A DNA stretch of 64,000 bases from an uncultured Corynebacterium sp. (GTDB lineage Bacteria; Actinomycetota; Actinomycetes; Mycobacteriales; Mycobacteriaceae): positions 1 to 64,000 of the forward strand of contig NZ_CAMIGN010000003.1 of assembly GCF_946221935.1 (NCBI RefSeq), given 5' to 3'. Below, piece by piece: positions 38,314 to 47,120 of the stretch. Position numbers and translations under genes: made by a program. Positions within the stretch are counted from its first letter, which is position 1. The number at the start of each line of letters is the position of its first letter. Below the pieces are notes generated by a model that was not told the DNA's origin, searched no databases, and saw only the letters and a program-made list of their open reading frames with translations.

Positions 38314-39303
38314 ATGCCAACAACTAGGAACGCCCAGGCCGGACAGCTCAAAACCAGCGCTGACACCTTAGGCGGAATCTACGCGGACATGTGCTCCCAA
38401 CGGACCGATGAGACTCTTCCTGGCACCGCTAAGCCGGGTCGCTTGGTCCTTGCCCTGGAGCACCTCACCGCCTGGGGGCACGATATCCTCGACGGCGATG
38501 CCTTGGGGAAAGAGCTCAGCACAAAAATTGAGAAATTCCTCGCAGAAAACAATGCTCAGCTGCAGTTCATCCGGCGTCCCGGCCGGGAAGGCCAGCAACG
38601 TGCCGCCAACCCCACCCGCCAGCTCTACATCAGCTGGGCCGAGGGCTATGGCGATGATCCCACGCCCATTCTCGAAAGTCTGCAGATATCCGGTCCGGAG
38701 GCACTGCTCGATCTTGACCTCAGCGCTCCCGGCGCAGCCGGCGGCCAGCGCATCGACGGTCCGCTGTTACTGGTGTGTACTCACGGCAAACGCGACAAAT
38801 GCTGCGCAGTATTCGGCCGTCCTGTCGCCGACGAGCTCACCGCCGAATACGGAGAAATAGTCTGGGAATCCTCCCACACCAAGGGGCATCGCTTTGCCCC
38901 CTCCATGATTCTGCTGCCGACCAACTACTCCTATGGCCGACTCGGCACTGCCGGAGCTCGCAGCATGCTGGAACGCGCCAAGCAGGGCGAACTGTGGCTG
39001 GAAGGCTGCCGTGGCCGCGGGCTGTGGGATCCGGTTGGGCAGGTCGCGGAGCTTGCCGTCGCGGAGAAGATGTCTAAAGAAGGCCGCCCCGTCAAACTGG
39101 CAACGATGCACGTTCGTAAGCCGGAAGCAGCCGAGGCTGAAGCCACGGACGCTGGCACCGAGGTGCGCATTGTGCGCGTTACCGACGAAGCTGGTGCACA
39201 TAAAGAAATCACGGTGCGCCTTACTTCGCGCTCGGGTGGTACATCCGTTCCCTCTTGCGGCAAGAAGCCCAAACAGACCGTGACGTGGGACGCGGAGTTC
39301 TAA
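38314..39303 (+). CDS. Sucrase/ferredoxin-like family protein
   Basis: The 329-residue product has the family core VCTHGKRDKCCAVFGRP, with its Cys-Cys pair and preceding Cys, followed by WESSHTKGHRFAPSMILLP. This thioredoxin-like ferredoxin fold is widespread in actinobacteria; the reaction is not known. It follows imuB by 37 bases without its own LexA box and is convergent with metI across a bidirectional terminator. Confidence 0.8.
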   Translation: MPTTRNAQAGQLKTSADTLGGIYADMCSQRTDETLPGTAKPGRLVLALEHLTAWGHDILDGDALGKELSTKIEKFLAENNAQLQFIRRPGREGQQRAANPTRQLYISWAEGYGDDPTPILESLQISGPEALLDLDLSAPGAAGGQRIDGPLLLVCTHGKRDKCCAVFGRPVADELTAEYGEIVWESSHTKGHRFAPSMILLPTNYSYGRLGTAGARSMLERAKQGELWLEGCRGRGLWDPVGQVAELAVAEKMSKEGRPVKLATMHVRKPEAAEAEATDAGTEVRIVRVTDEAGAHKEITVRLTSRSGGTSVPSCGKKPKQTVTWDAEF

Positions 39304-39312
39304 ACCTATAGA

Positions 39313-39355
39313 AAAACCCCGGGGCAGTTCAGATTTGAACTAGCACCCGGGGTTT
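39313..39355. terminator. Bidirectional terminator between convergent genes
   Basis: AAACCCCGGGG pairs with CACCCGGGGTTT around a CAGTTCAGATTTGAACTAG loop region. It ends both the sucrase/ferredoxin-like gene and the metQNI operon. Confidence 0.85.
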
Positions 39356-39364
39356 CGTCGCTAA

Positions 39365-40045
39365 CTAGCGGCGCATGATCTTCTTCGATAGCCAGTTTCC
39401 GCCTAGCTGCGCGATCTGCACGATGACGATGATTACTGCAACGGTCGTCCACGTTACGGCGTCATTAAACGAGCGATAACCGTAGACAATCGCGAAGTCA
39501 CCCAAGCCACCGGCGCCGATGTATCCCGCCATGGCGGACATATCGACAATGGCGATAAACATAAAGGTCAGGCCTAGGATCAGCGGCCCCAGCGCCTCAG
39601 GGATGATTACCGAGAAGATGATCTTCAGCGGCGAGGCACCCATCGCCTTGGCCGCCTCGATCACGCCCGGGTCGATGGCCACGAGGTTCTGCTCGAAGAT
39701 GCGGGCGGCGCCGAAAGTCGCGGCGACGACCATACCGACGATCGCGGCCTCGGTGCCGATACGGCTCTGCACCACTAGGTCAGTTAGCGGACCGATCGCT
39801 GTCAGCAAGATGATGAACGGGATCGGGCGGATGAAGTTCACCAGGAAGTTCGTTACCCAGTAGACCGCACGGTTCTGCAGAATGCCGCCCTTGCGGGTGG
39901 TAAACAGTAGCAGGCCGATCATCAGGCCTAGAACCGAGGAGATCACAAGCGTGATCGAGACCATGTAGAGCGTGTCGAAAATGGCCTTTTGGAACGTGTT
40001 GCCGTAGCGATCCCAATCCATTTGCGCGAGGGTCATCGTGTTCAT
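39365..40045 (-). CDS. metI: Methionine ABC transporter permease MetI
   Basis: The 226-residue permease of the methionine uptake system has five or so membrane segments and the conserved EAA loop (EAAKAMGASPLKIIFSVIIPEA). Its start overlaps the metN stop by four bases (ATGA). Together with metN and metQ it forms a complete importer for D/L-methionine. Confidence 0.93.
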   Translation of the reverse strand: MNTMTLAQMDWDRYGNTFQKAIFDTLYMVSITLVISSVLGLMIGLLLFTTRKGGILQNRAVYWVTNFLVNFIRPIPFIILLTAIGPLTDLVVQSRIGTEAAIVGMVVAATFGAARIFEQNLVAIDPGVIEAAKAMGASPLKIIFSVIIPEALGPLILGLTFMFIAIVDMSAMAGYIGAGGLGDFAIVYGYRSFNDAVTWTTVAVIIVIVQIAQLGGNWLSKKIMRR

Positions 40046-41148
40046 CGGATCTCCTCAATCTCGGTGGAGGACTGCATATGGCTGTGGAACTCCTCAATTG
40101 CCTGCTCGCCGGCGGCATCGTGCGCCGTCAAGCGCAAGGTAAGGCGACCGAAGCTGTGGTTTTGAAGGGTAGTGACGCCACCGTGGACGATGTTGACCGT
40201 CACTCCTGCAGCAGACAGCTTGGATACGGCGTCGAAGAAACCAATTCCCTCGGCCATAGTCACAGTGAAGAGGCGACCGTGCTCGGACTGTAGCGCCTCG
40301 GCCTCAACCATGTCCGGAGTGTTGCGCAGGGAAGTGGCCACAAAGTTGGCCGCAGTCTGCGTCTGTGGGTTAGAAAAGACCTCGTAAACGCTGCCCTGTT
40401 CCACGATCCGGCCGCTCTCCATCACGATGACGGAGTCCGCGATGGCGCGCACAACTTCCATCTCGTGGGTAATCACCACGATGGTGATGCCGAGCTCACG
40501 GTTGACCTTGCGGAGGAGCTCCAACACGTCGCGCGTGGTGGAGGGGTCCAGTGCACTGGTGGCTTCATCGGCCAGTAGCAAACTGGGGTTGGTGGCCAGC
40601 GCGCGGGCGATGCCGACGCGCTGCTTCTGACCGCCGGAGAGCTGCTCCGGGTAGGCCTTGCCCTTATCGGAAAGGCCGACGAACTCCAGCAGCTCCTTGA
40701 CACGTTCCTCGCGCTGCTGCTTAGGCATGCCCTGCAGGCGTAGTGGGTAGGCCACGTTGCCTGCCACGTTGCGGGAGGAGAAAAGGTTGAACTGCTGGAA
40801 GATCATGCCGATATCGCTGCGCAGCTTGCGCATTTGCGATTCCGGTAGGGGAACGATGTCCTGGCCATCCAGCAGGATCTGCCCGCTGGTAGGGCGATCC
40901 AGGCCGTTGATCTGACGGACGAGGGTGGACTTGCCTGCACCGGAGTAGCCGATAATGCCGACGATGGATCCCGCCGGGATATGAGTGGTGATATCCTGCA
41001 GGGCTCGAACTTCTTTCTTGCCCTGCTTGAAAACCTTCGTCACATCGCGGAAGACGATGTCTGTGCCAGTGTTGCTCGTGCCAGTGCTGCTCGTGCCGGT
41101 GGTGCCGGCACTGGGCTGGTCGACGCTAGGTTTCGCGTCTGAAGCCAT
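40042..41148 (-). CDS. metN: Methionine ABC transporter ATPase MetN
   Basis: The ATPase has Walker A GYSGAGKSTLV, signature LSGGQKQRVGIARAL and Walker B SLLLADEATSALD. A C-terminal ACT-like NIL domain (FTVTMAEGIGFFDAVSKLSA) is the methionine-sensing gate of this family. The first 30 residues are a Ser/Thr/Gly-rich extension with a short tandem repeat and are not part of the ABC fold. Length 368. Good AGAGG ribosome site. Confidence 0.95.
   Translation of the reverse strand: MASDAKPSVDQPSAGTTGTSSTGTSNTGTDIVFRDVTKVFKQGKKEVRALQDITTHIPAGSIVGIIGYSGAGKSTLVRQINGLDRPTSGQILLDGQDIVPLPESQMRKLRSDIGMIFQQFNLFSSRNVAGNVAYPLRLQGMPKQQREERVKELLEFVGLSDKGKAYPEQLSGGQKQRVGIARALATNPSLLLADEATSALDPSTTRDVLELLRKVNRELGITIVVITHEMEVVRAIADSVIVMESGRIVEQGSVYEVFSNPQTQTAANFVATSLRNTPDMVEAEALQSEHGRLFTVTMAEGIGFFDAVSKLSAAGVTVNIVHGGVTTLQNHSFGRLTLRLTAHDAAGEQAIEEFHSHMQSSTEIEEIR
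41063..41107 (-). repeat. 15-base tandem repeat in the metN 5' end
   Basis: Three 15-base units (GTGCCAGTGTTGCTC and variants) encode a Gly-Thr-Ser/Asn-Thr-type repeat in the N-terminal extension of MetN. Copies differ by a few bases and stay in frame. Confidence 0.8.
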
Positions 41149-41186
41149 AGGGAACCTCTTTTGAGAGTGGGGGTTAGGGAAGGGAG

Positions 41187-42047
41187 CTACTTCTTGATCT
41201 GCTTTTCGGTGTCCTTCAGGATCTTAGACAGCTCGTCTGGGCCCATCTTGACCTCGACGGAGGTGCCCTTGGACTGCTCGTTCAGCGCATCCTGAACGTC
41301 TTTGGAGTGCCAGACGTCGACGAGCTTCTTCAGATCCTCATCGTCCTTGTGCTCCTCGGTGGTGACGAAGGCGTTGATGAATGGCTTTGCAGCGTCTGCC
41401 TTCGGGTCATCCTGGACAATGGAGGACTTCGGGTCGATGTTGCCGCGCTCCAGGAAGGAGTTGTTGATGACGGCTGGGGTACCGTCCTTGTAGGCGGTTA
41501 CGGTCTGGGCTGCATCAACCGGGGTGACCTTGACCTTGGACTTGCTTTCATCAACATCGGCCGGAGTCGGGGAGAGAACCTTATCGTCCTTCAGCTTCAC
41601 CAGACCGGCGGATGCCAGCACGTGGAGGGCACGACCCTGGTTGGTCGGGTCGTTCGGGATGGCGACCTCGCCGGCTTCCTCGATGTCCTTAACTTCGCTG
41701 TGATCCTGGTAGTACACGCCCAGCGGGATGATCTCGGTTGCGCCGATCGGTACCAGGTTGGAATCGTTGTTGACGTTGAAGTCAGCCAGGAACATCAGGT
41801 GCTGGAAGTTGTTGACGACGATTTCGCCGTCCTGCAGAGCACGGTTCGGCAGGCTGTAGTCGCCGAACGGAACCAGCTCGACATTCAGGCCTTCTTCCTT
41901 AGCCTTCTGTTCGAAGACCTGCCACTGCTTTTGGCCCTGGTCGGTGGTGCCGATCTTGATCGTGTCATCGTCACCGCCGCAGGCGGAAAGGCTGAAAGCC
42001 ATAGCTACCGCAGCTACTCCGGCTGCAACCTTCTGGCGAAGGGACAT
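41187..42047 (-). CDS. metQ: Methionine-binding lipoprotein MetQ
   Basis: The 286-residue product has a lipoprotein signal with lipobox LSAC at residue 22, anchoring it outside the membrane. The NlpA/MetQ fold is visible in IKIGTTDQGQKQWQVFEQKA and PNDPTNQGRALHVLASAGLV. It binds methionine and passes it to MetI/MetN. The start has a strong AGGAGG site. It is the first gene of the metQNI operon; the upstream region has no convincing McbR site. Confidence 0.94.
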   Translation of the reverse strand: MSLRQKVAAGVAAVAMAFSLSACGGDDDTIKIGTTDQGQKQWQVFEQKAKEEGLNVELVPFGDYSLPNRALQDGEIVVNNFQHLMFLADFNVNNDSNLVPIGATEIIPLGVYYQDHSEVKDIEEAGEVAIPNDPTNQGRALHVLASAGLVKLKDDKVLSPTPADVDESKSKVKVTPVDAAQTVTAYKDGTPAVINNSFLERGNIDPKSSIVQDDPKADAAKPFINAFVTTEEHKDDEDLKKLVDVWHSKDVQDALNEQSKGTSVEVKMGPDELSKILKDTEKQIKK

Positions 42048-42196
42048 GGGAATCCTCCTGGATTGTCATGGGCCCGGATCTTTTTGGAACGCCCGGGCTG
42101 AACTGTGCGATTAAGGTAGCAGTCTAAACCAAAATGAACAACTTAGTCTAGTTTTAGTTTGAGCTTTTTCGGAAGTAGCTACACATTAGCCATTAA

Positions 42197-42216
42197 TAGA
42201 ATATGTGTTCTATAGT
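42197..42216 (+). promoter_or_regulatory. LexA box and -10 of dnaE2
   Basis: TAGAATATGTGTTCTA (42197-42212) is a LexA box with one mismatch in the palindrome. It overlaps a -10 hexamer TATAGT (42211-42216) whose expected start point is at the GTG start of dnaE2 (42223), implying a leaderless message. LexA would sit across the promoter. Confidence 0.88.
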
Positions 42217-42222
42217 TGGGCT

Positions 42223-45200
42223 GTGTCTAATGAATCTCGCAAGCCACAGTCCAGAAGTTTCTCCCTAGGCTCACCACTGAGTTGGAAACAGCTCGAAAGC
42301 GTGCTGTCTGGGCAAGGCCCTGGACTGCGGAACCTGCGGGCAATAGGAATAGGGGAGGAGGCGGGAGTAACTGGGGGTGAAGGGGCGTCAACAAGAAAAA
42401 CCGGAATCGCCTTTGCCGAGCTTCATGCCTGCAACACCTACAACTTCCTGCGTGGCGCGAGCCAACCCGAGGAAATGGTTGCAGCGGCGCGCGAACTGGG
42501 GCTAAGTGCTCTTGCATGTGTAGATCGCGATGGCTTTTATGGGGCAGCGCGCTTCGCAACGGCGGTGGCTGAGAGCACAGGGAGCTCCGATGCTGGCGAA
42601 ACGAACCTCGCGACGGTGTTCGGCGCTGAGCTGAGCCTCGACGTGCCGCTCACGGTGCTGTGCAAAGGACGCGAAGGGTATGTGCGGCTAAGTCGCCTTA
42701 TTACTGACGCCCGTATGGCCGACCCCGACAAAGATTCCGTACGGTACCCCGACCTCTCCCAGCTAGCAGAGGCAGCGGGCAGCCACTGGCTCGTGCTTCT
42801 CGACTGGCGGTGGGCAGAAAGCACGACAAGCGCATACACGGCAGCGCGGTTAATAAAGCTTTTTGGCACGGCCAATGTTGTGGTCGAGTTGCAGCACACA
42901 ATGAACCCGGCGGATGCCGATCGCAACGAACGCCTCCACGCCCTGGCGATGCACTACGGACTGCGTGAGATCGTTAGCAGTGCCCCTACATGCGCCACAC
43001 CGAAACACTCCCGGTTGGCCGGGGCGAAGGCGGCGCTGCGCGAACGCACAGATGTCGCTGCCGCAGAGCCGACCGTCCACCCGGTGGGCGGCTCGTGGCT
43101 GCGCTCGGGGGAGGAGATGCTGCAGCTCGCCGGCGATTGTGAGTGGCTAGCCCGTGCCGTCGAGACTTCCGTGCAGGTCGCCCGCGAATGCGCCTTCACC
43201 CTGGATCTTGTTGCGCCGAACCTGCCGCATTTCCCCGTACCGGAGGGATACACGGAAATGTCCTGGTTGCGCGCTATTACCGCCCGCGGCGGAGCTGAGC
43301 GCTATGGACGGCGTGGTTCTTCTGCAGCAGCCAACCAGGCGTGGGCCACCATTGACCGCGAGCTGGAAACGATCGAACGCTTAGGCTTTCCCGGTTACTT
43401 CCTCATCGTCCACGACATTGTCTCCTTCTGTCACGAGAACAACATCTTTTGCCAGGGACGTGGGTCTGCGGCGAACTCTGCAGTGTGCTTTGCTCTGGGG
43501 ATCACGACGGTGGACGCGGTGGCGTCGGGGCTGCTATTTGAGCGCTTCCTCTCCCCGGAACGCGACGGGCCGCCCGACATTGACCTCGACATCGAGTCGG
43601 GAAGACGCGAGGAGGTGATCCAATACGTGTACTCCCGCTATGGACGTGAGAATGCCGCGCAAGTGGCAAACGTGATTACCTATCGCCGCCGTGGCGCGAT
43701 CCGCGATGCTGGCCGGGCACTCGGCTACGCGCCGGGCCAGATCGACGCATGGAATCGTCACCCAGAACAAACCCCTGAGATTGTTTATGACCTCGCCGAA
43801 CAGATGCGGGATCATCCCCGACACCTAGGAATCCACTCCGGTGGAATGGTGATCTGTGATCGTCCTATCGCACAGGTCGTACCTACAGAATGGGCGCGGA
43901 TGGAGGGGCGCTCCGTGGTGCAGTGGGATAAGGACGACTGCGCCGCCGTGGGGTTGGTGAAGTTCGACCTGCTGGGGCTGGGCATGCTGGAAGCGCTTCA
44001 CCATGCGGTGGATCAGGTGCGTGCGCACCGCGGACGGAACGTCGAGCTTTGGCGCCTGGACCCTACCGAATCGGAGGTCTATGCAATGCTTGCCCGCGCC
44101 GATGCAGTGGGAGTGTTTCAAGTGGAATCCCGCGCACAGATGTCCACTCTGCCGCGTCTGAAGCCACGTACGTTCTATGACCTCGTAGTGGAAGTAGCGC
44201 TGATCCGCCCCGGCCCCATTCAAGGCGGCTCCGTGCACCCATATATTCGCCGCCGCAATGGCCTGGAGCCCGTCACTTTTGACCATCCATGCCTGGAGCC
44301 CGCGCTGACAAAAACTCTGGGCATTCCGCTATTTCAAGAGCAGCTGATGCAGATGGCCGTGGATGCGGCGGGGTTCACCGGCGCCGAGGCTGATTCCTTG
44401 CGTCGGGCGATGGGATCAAAACGTTCTCCGCAGAAGATGGAGCGATTGAAAAAGCGCTTCTACCAGGGGTTAAAGAATAAAAACGGCATTATGGGCGCTA
44501 TAGCCGACCGGCTCTGGGACAAGATCGTGGCCTTTGCCAGCTATGGCTTTCCCGAGTCGCACTCGCAGTCCTTCGCCTCCCTTGTTTACTACTCCGCGTG
44601 GTTCAAATATCACTACCCGGCGGAGTTCTGTGTGGCGCTGCTGCGGGCACAGCCGATGGGTTTCTATTCGCCACAATCCCTGTTGGCGGATGCTCGCCGC
44701 CATGGAGTGCAGGTTCTTCCCGTAGACGTGAACGCTTCTGCCGTGCAGGCCGATGCCGTCGTTCCCTTAGCGACGCCCCCACGTTCCAACCGACCAACGG
44801 GAGTTCATGGGCTAGGGCGCGGCACCGCTGAGCCGGTGGGGCAGATACGCCTGGGACTTAGTGGTGCCGGAGGAGTAAAGGGTATCTCCACCGAAGTAGC
44901 GGGGCGCATTGTGGAAGCACGTGAAAGGCTCGGACGTTTCACCAGTGTGGAGGACCTATCGCGAGAGGCTGGCCTGACCACGGCTCAAGTGGAGAAGTTG
45001 GCTCGCGCTGGAGCGCTGGGGAGTCTCGGACTGACCCGCCGCCAGGCGGTATGGGCTGCCGGGGTGGCTGCGACCGAACGCCCCGGAATGCTTCCGGGCA
45101 CGTCCGGGGTACATGCGCCAGCTTTGCCGGGGATGAGTGCTTTTGAGATGGCGGCGTCAGAACTAGAAGCAACGGGCGTAACAACTGATGAGCATCCGGT

Positions 45201-45621
45201 GCAGTTACTCCGCTCGTATCTGAACCAGTGGCATCGACGCCCAAACGGTGCAAGTGGTGCAAGCAATGCAGGTGGTGCAGCAGTGGTGACCGCCGACAGT
45301 CTGTTGCACGTTCCCAATGGCACCCGCGTGCGCGTCGCTGGCGTGGTGACACATCGGCAGCGTCCCATGACCGCAGGTGGAGTGGTGTTCTTTGGGCTAG
45401 AAGACGAGACAGGGCTGGCGAATATTGTGGTCTCGCCAGGACTGTGGACGCGGCAGCGGGCAGTGGCATTGAATGCGAAGATCCTGGTCGTGCGAGGGAT
45501 CGTACACAACGCAGAAGGAGCTGCTGCGGTGACGGCAGATCTATTGGAACAGGTGGAAACTCAGTTACGCCCGGCAGGCGAGATCGCAGGTGCGCATGCG
45601 GGGGCGCGAGACTTCCGCTAA
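42223..45621 (+). CDS. dnaE2: Error-prone DNA polymerase DnaE2
   Basis: DnaE2 is the catalytic polymerase of the SOS mutasome. The 1132-residue protein has the alpha-subunit core with catalytic motif PDIDLDIESGRR, followed by a helix-hairpin-helix region and an OB-fold (TRVRVAGVVTHRQRP). The PHP-domain start reads ELHACNTYNFLRGASQPEE, where the second metal-binding His is replaced. Residues near 850-880 (TPPRSNRPTGVHGLGRGTAE) form a low-complexity insertion encoded by sequence shared with the rpsI terminator. The GTG at 42223 is preferred; a GTG at 42205 lies inside the LexA box. Confidence 0.93.
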   Translation: MSNESRKPQSRSFSLGSPLSWKQLESVLSGQGPGLRNLRAIGIGEEAGVTGGEGASTRKTGIAFAELHACNTYNFLRGASQPEEMVAAARELGLSALACVDRDGFYGAARFATAVAESTGSSDAGETNLATVFGAELSLDVPLTVLCKGREGYVRLSRLITDARMADPDKDSVRYPDLSQLAEAAGSHWLVLLDWRWAESTTSAYTAARLIKLFGTANVVVELQHTMNPADADRNERLHALAMHYGLREIVSSAPTCATPKHSRLAGAKAALRERTDVAAAEPTVHPVGGSWLRSGEEMLQLAGDCEWLARAVETSVQVARECAFTLDLVAPNLPHFPVPEGYTEMSWLRAITARGGAERYGRRGSSAAANQAWATIDRELETIERLGFPGYFLIVHDIVSFCHENNIFCQGRGSAANSAVCFALGITTVDAVASGLLFERFLSPERDGPPDIDLDIESGRREEVIQYVYSRYGRENAAQVANVITYRRRGAIRDAGRALGYAPGQIDAWNRHPEQTPEIVYDLAEQMRDHPRHLGIHSGGMVICDRPIAQVVPTEWARMEGRSVVQWDKDDCAAVGLVKFDLLGLGMLEALHHAVDQVRAHRGRNVELWRLDPTESEVYAMLARADAVGVFQVESRAQMSTLPRLKPRTFYDLVVEVALIRPGPIQGGSVHPYIRRRNGLEPVTFDHPCLEPALTKTLGIPLFQEQLMQMAVDAAGFTGAEADSLRRAMGSKRSPQKMERLKKRFYQGLKNKNGIMGAIADRLWDKIVAFASYGFPESHSQSFASLVYYSAWFKYHYPAEFCVALLRAQPMGFYSPQSLLADARRHGVQVLPVDVNASAVQADAVVPLATPPRSNRPTGVHGLGRGTAEPVGQIRLGLSGAGGVKGISTEVAGRIVEARERLGRFTSVEDLSREAGLTTAQVEKLARAGALGSLGLTRRQAVWAAGVAATERPGMLPGTSGVHAPALPGMSAFEMAASELEATGVTTDEHPVQLLRSYLNQWHRRPNGASGASNAGGAAVVTADSLLHVPNGTRVRVAGVVTHRQRPMTAGGVVFFGLEDETGLANIVVSPGLWTRQRAVALNAKILVVRGIVHNAEGAAAVTADLLEQVETQLRPAGEIAGAHAGARDFR

Positions 45622-45679
45622 GCGGTAGCAGCCTTAGCGCACTGAACGGCTTAGTGATCTTGAACACGGGGTGCGGTGA

Positions 45680-47107
45680 TTGACACAAGCGCAAGGGCAA
45701 AGAACAATCGTCCACGTGAACCGCCAACCTTTCGACTCCAGTAACCGCGACGCGCACCGTCGCGAGCGCGGAAACTCTGCTCGAAAGAAGCATCACCATC
45801 TGGCCGAGTTTTCGCAGGCGAGAAGCTACGGCGCACACGCTGCGGAAAATTCTTGGCGGGGGAACAGACGGCGTCATAACCAGAACAATGAGGAAGTACC
45901 TGCTGGAAGGCACCGCAGGGAAGACGCCGCAGCGCATAGGCGGCCAACAGAACAGCAATTCCGCCGCCGCCGAATCGCGGCGACAACGTTTGCAGCATTC
46001 CTCCTGGTTTGTGCCGCTGGCGTGGGCGTGACAGTGCAGAAACTGACTCACGCTACCCATAAGGATCCACAGGCCCATAACACTGTGAAAGAACCCGCGG
46101 ACTATGCCCCTACAGAGGCTGTGGCGATCCCGCCTACCAGCCAGAATGTGCAGGTCACGCCTGCGGTTGCGCGTATCCCGAAGAAGTTCCGCCCTATCCA
46201 CGATGTCATGAAGCCAGGGCAGAATAAGACTCTGCTGGTCAATTCCAGCAACCGTGACCGCCGGTACATCATCAACGTACCTAAGGGTGCAAAGCCGTAC
46301 TCCAAGAAGGAAAAGTCCGCCAAACCCGGCAAGCCCATCCCTTTGATCTTTGCGTTTCATGGCTACCGTGAGCAGGCAGACCAGATGGCGCGCTACACGG
46401 GCCTGGCGGGCAAAGATGCGATCGTGGCATACCCACAGGGAGTGGGTAGTGCATGGGAGGGCGCCCCGTACGCGCGCGTGAAAAAGGGAGAGGATGTGCG
46501 CTTTGTTCGTGACATCCTGGACGAAATCTCGTCTACCTACGAGATCGACGCCAACCGTATCTATGCCACTGGCATGTCCAACGGCGGCGGTTTCGTGGGC
46601 AAATTGGCCTGCGAAATGCCAGATGAATTCGCAGCATTCGCGGCAGTGTCTGCCGCGTACTACTCGGGAACGTGGAAAGCCTGCGCAGAGAAGGGCTCAG
46701 ATCCGAAGCACCCAGAAACAGTGCGTTTCAAGCGGGGAGCGACAAGCCCTTTTCTGGATATCCATGGACGCAAGGATCAGACGATCCACTACAGCGGTGG
46801 CCCGCGCTATGGCGACGAGTACTTGGGCGCATTTGAGTTTGCACAGCAGTATGCAAGTCGCTCTCGCTGCGTGGGTGCGCCGATCTCCACCCGCGTGACA
46901 GATGCTGTGCAACGCGTGCAGTGGCCGCATTGCGGACCAAACATGGAAGTCACTCACCTAGCCATCGGCGATGCTGGCCACACGTGGATGGGTGAGCGCA
47001 CGGGCGAGGCAGGCGCGGCGGCCAGTGACCCTGAGAGTGAGAGAAAGTCGAATGCCGTGACGGCGACTGGGGAAGTTGCCGCGTTCTTTAAGGCGCACAG
47101 CCGATAA
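45680..47107 (+). CDS. Exported esterase of the PHB depolymerase/LpqC type
   Basis: The C-terminal domain (about residues 170-475) is a PHB depolymerase-like alpha/beta hydrolase: FAFHGYREQADQM, nucleophile elbow GMSNGGGFVGK, acid loop DIHGRKDQT, and a late GDAGHTW. Before it comes an N-terminal tail of about 95 residues rich in Arg, His and Gln, then a single membrane segment (RRRIAATTFAAFLLVCAAGVGV). The tail would stay in the cytoplasm, making this a signal-anchored enzyme. Start uncertain: TTG at 45680 or GTG at 45716. Substrate unknown. Confidence 0.75.
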   Translation: MTQAQGQRTIVHVNRQPFDSSNRDAHRRERGNSARKKHHHLAEFSQARSYGAHAAENSWRGNRRRHNQNNEEVPAGRHRREDAAAHRRPTEQQFRRRRIAATTFAAFLLVCAAGVGVTVQKLTHATHKDPQAHNTVKEPADYAPTEAVAIPPTSQNVQVTPAVARIPKKFRPIHDVMKPGQNKTLLVNSSNRDRRYIINVPKGAKPYSKKEKSAKPGKPIPLIFAFHGYREQADQMARYTGLAGKDAIVAYPQGVGSAWEGAPYARVKKGEDVRFVRDILDEISSTYEIDANRIYATGMSNGGGFVGKLACEMPDEFAAFAAVSAAYYSGTWKACAEKGSDPKHPETVRFKRGATSPFLDIHGRKDQTIHYSGGPRYGDEYLGAFEFAQQYASRSRCVGAPISTRVTDAVQRVQWPHCGPNMEVTHLAIGDAGHTWMGERTGEAGAAASDPESERKSNAVTATGEVAAFFKAHSR

Positions 47108-47120
47108 GGCCACGCGCTTT

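Noticed and set aside
42100..42170. McbR operator before metQNI
   Set aside because: One TAGAC half site is present but the GTCTA half at the right spacing is not.
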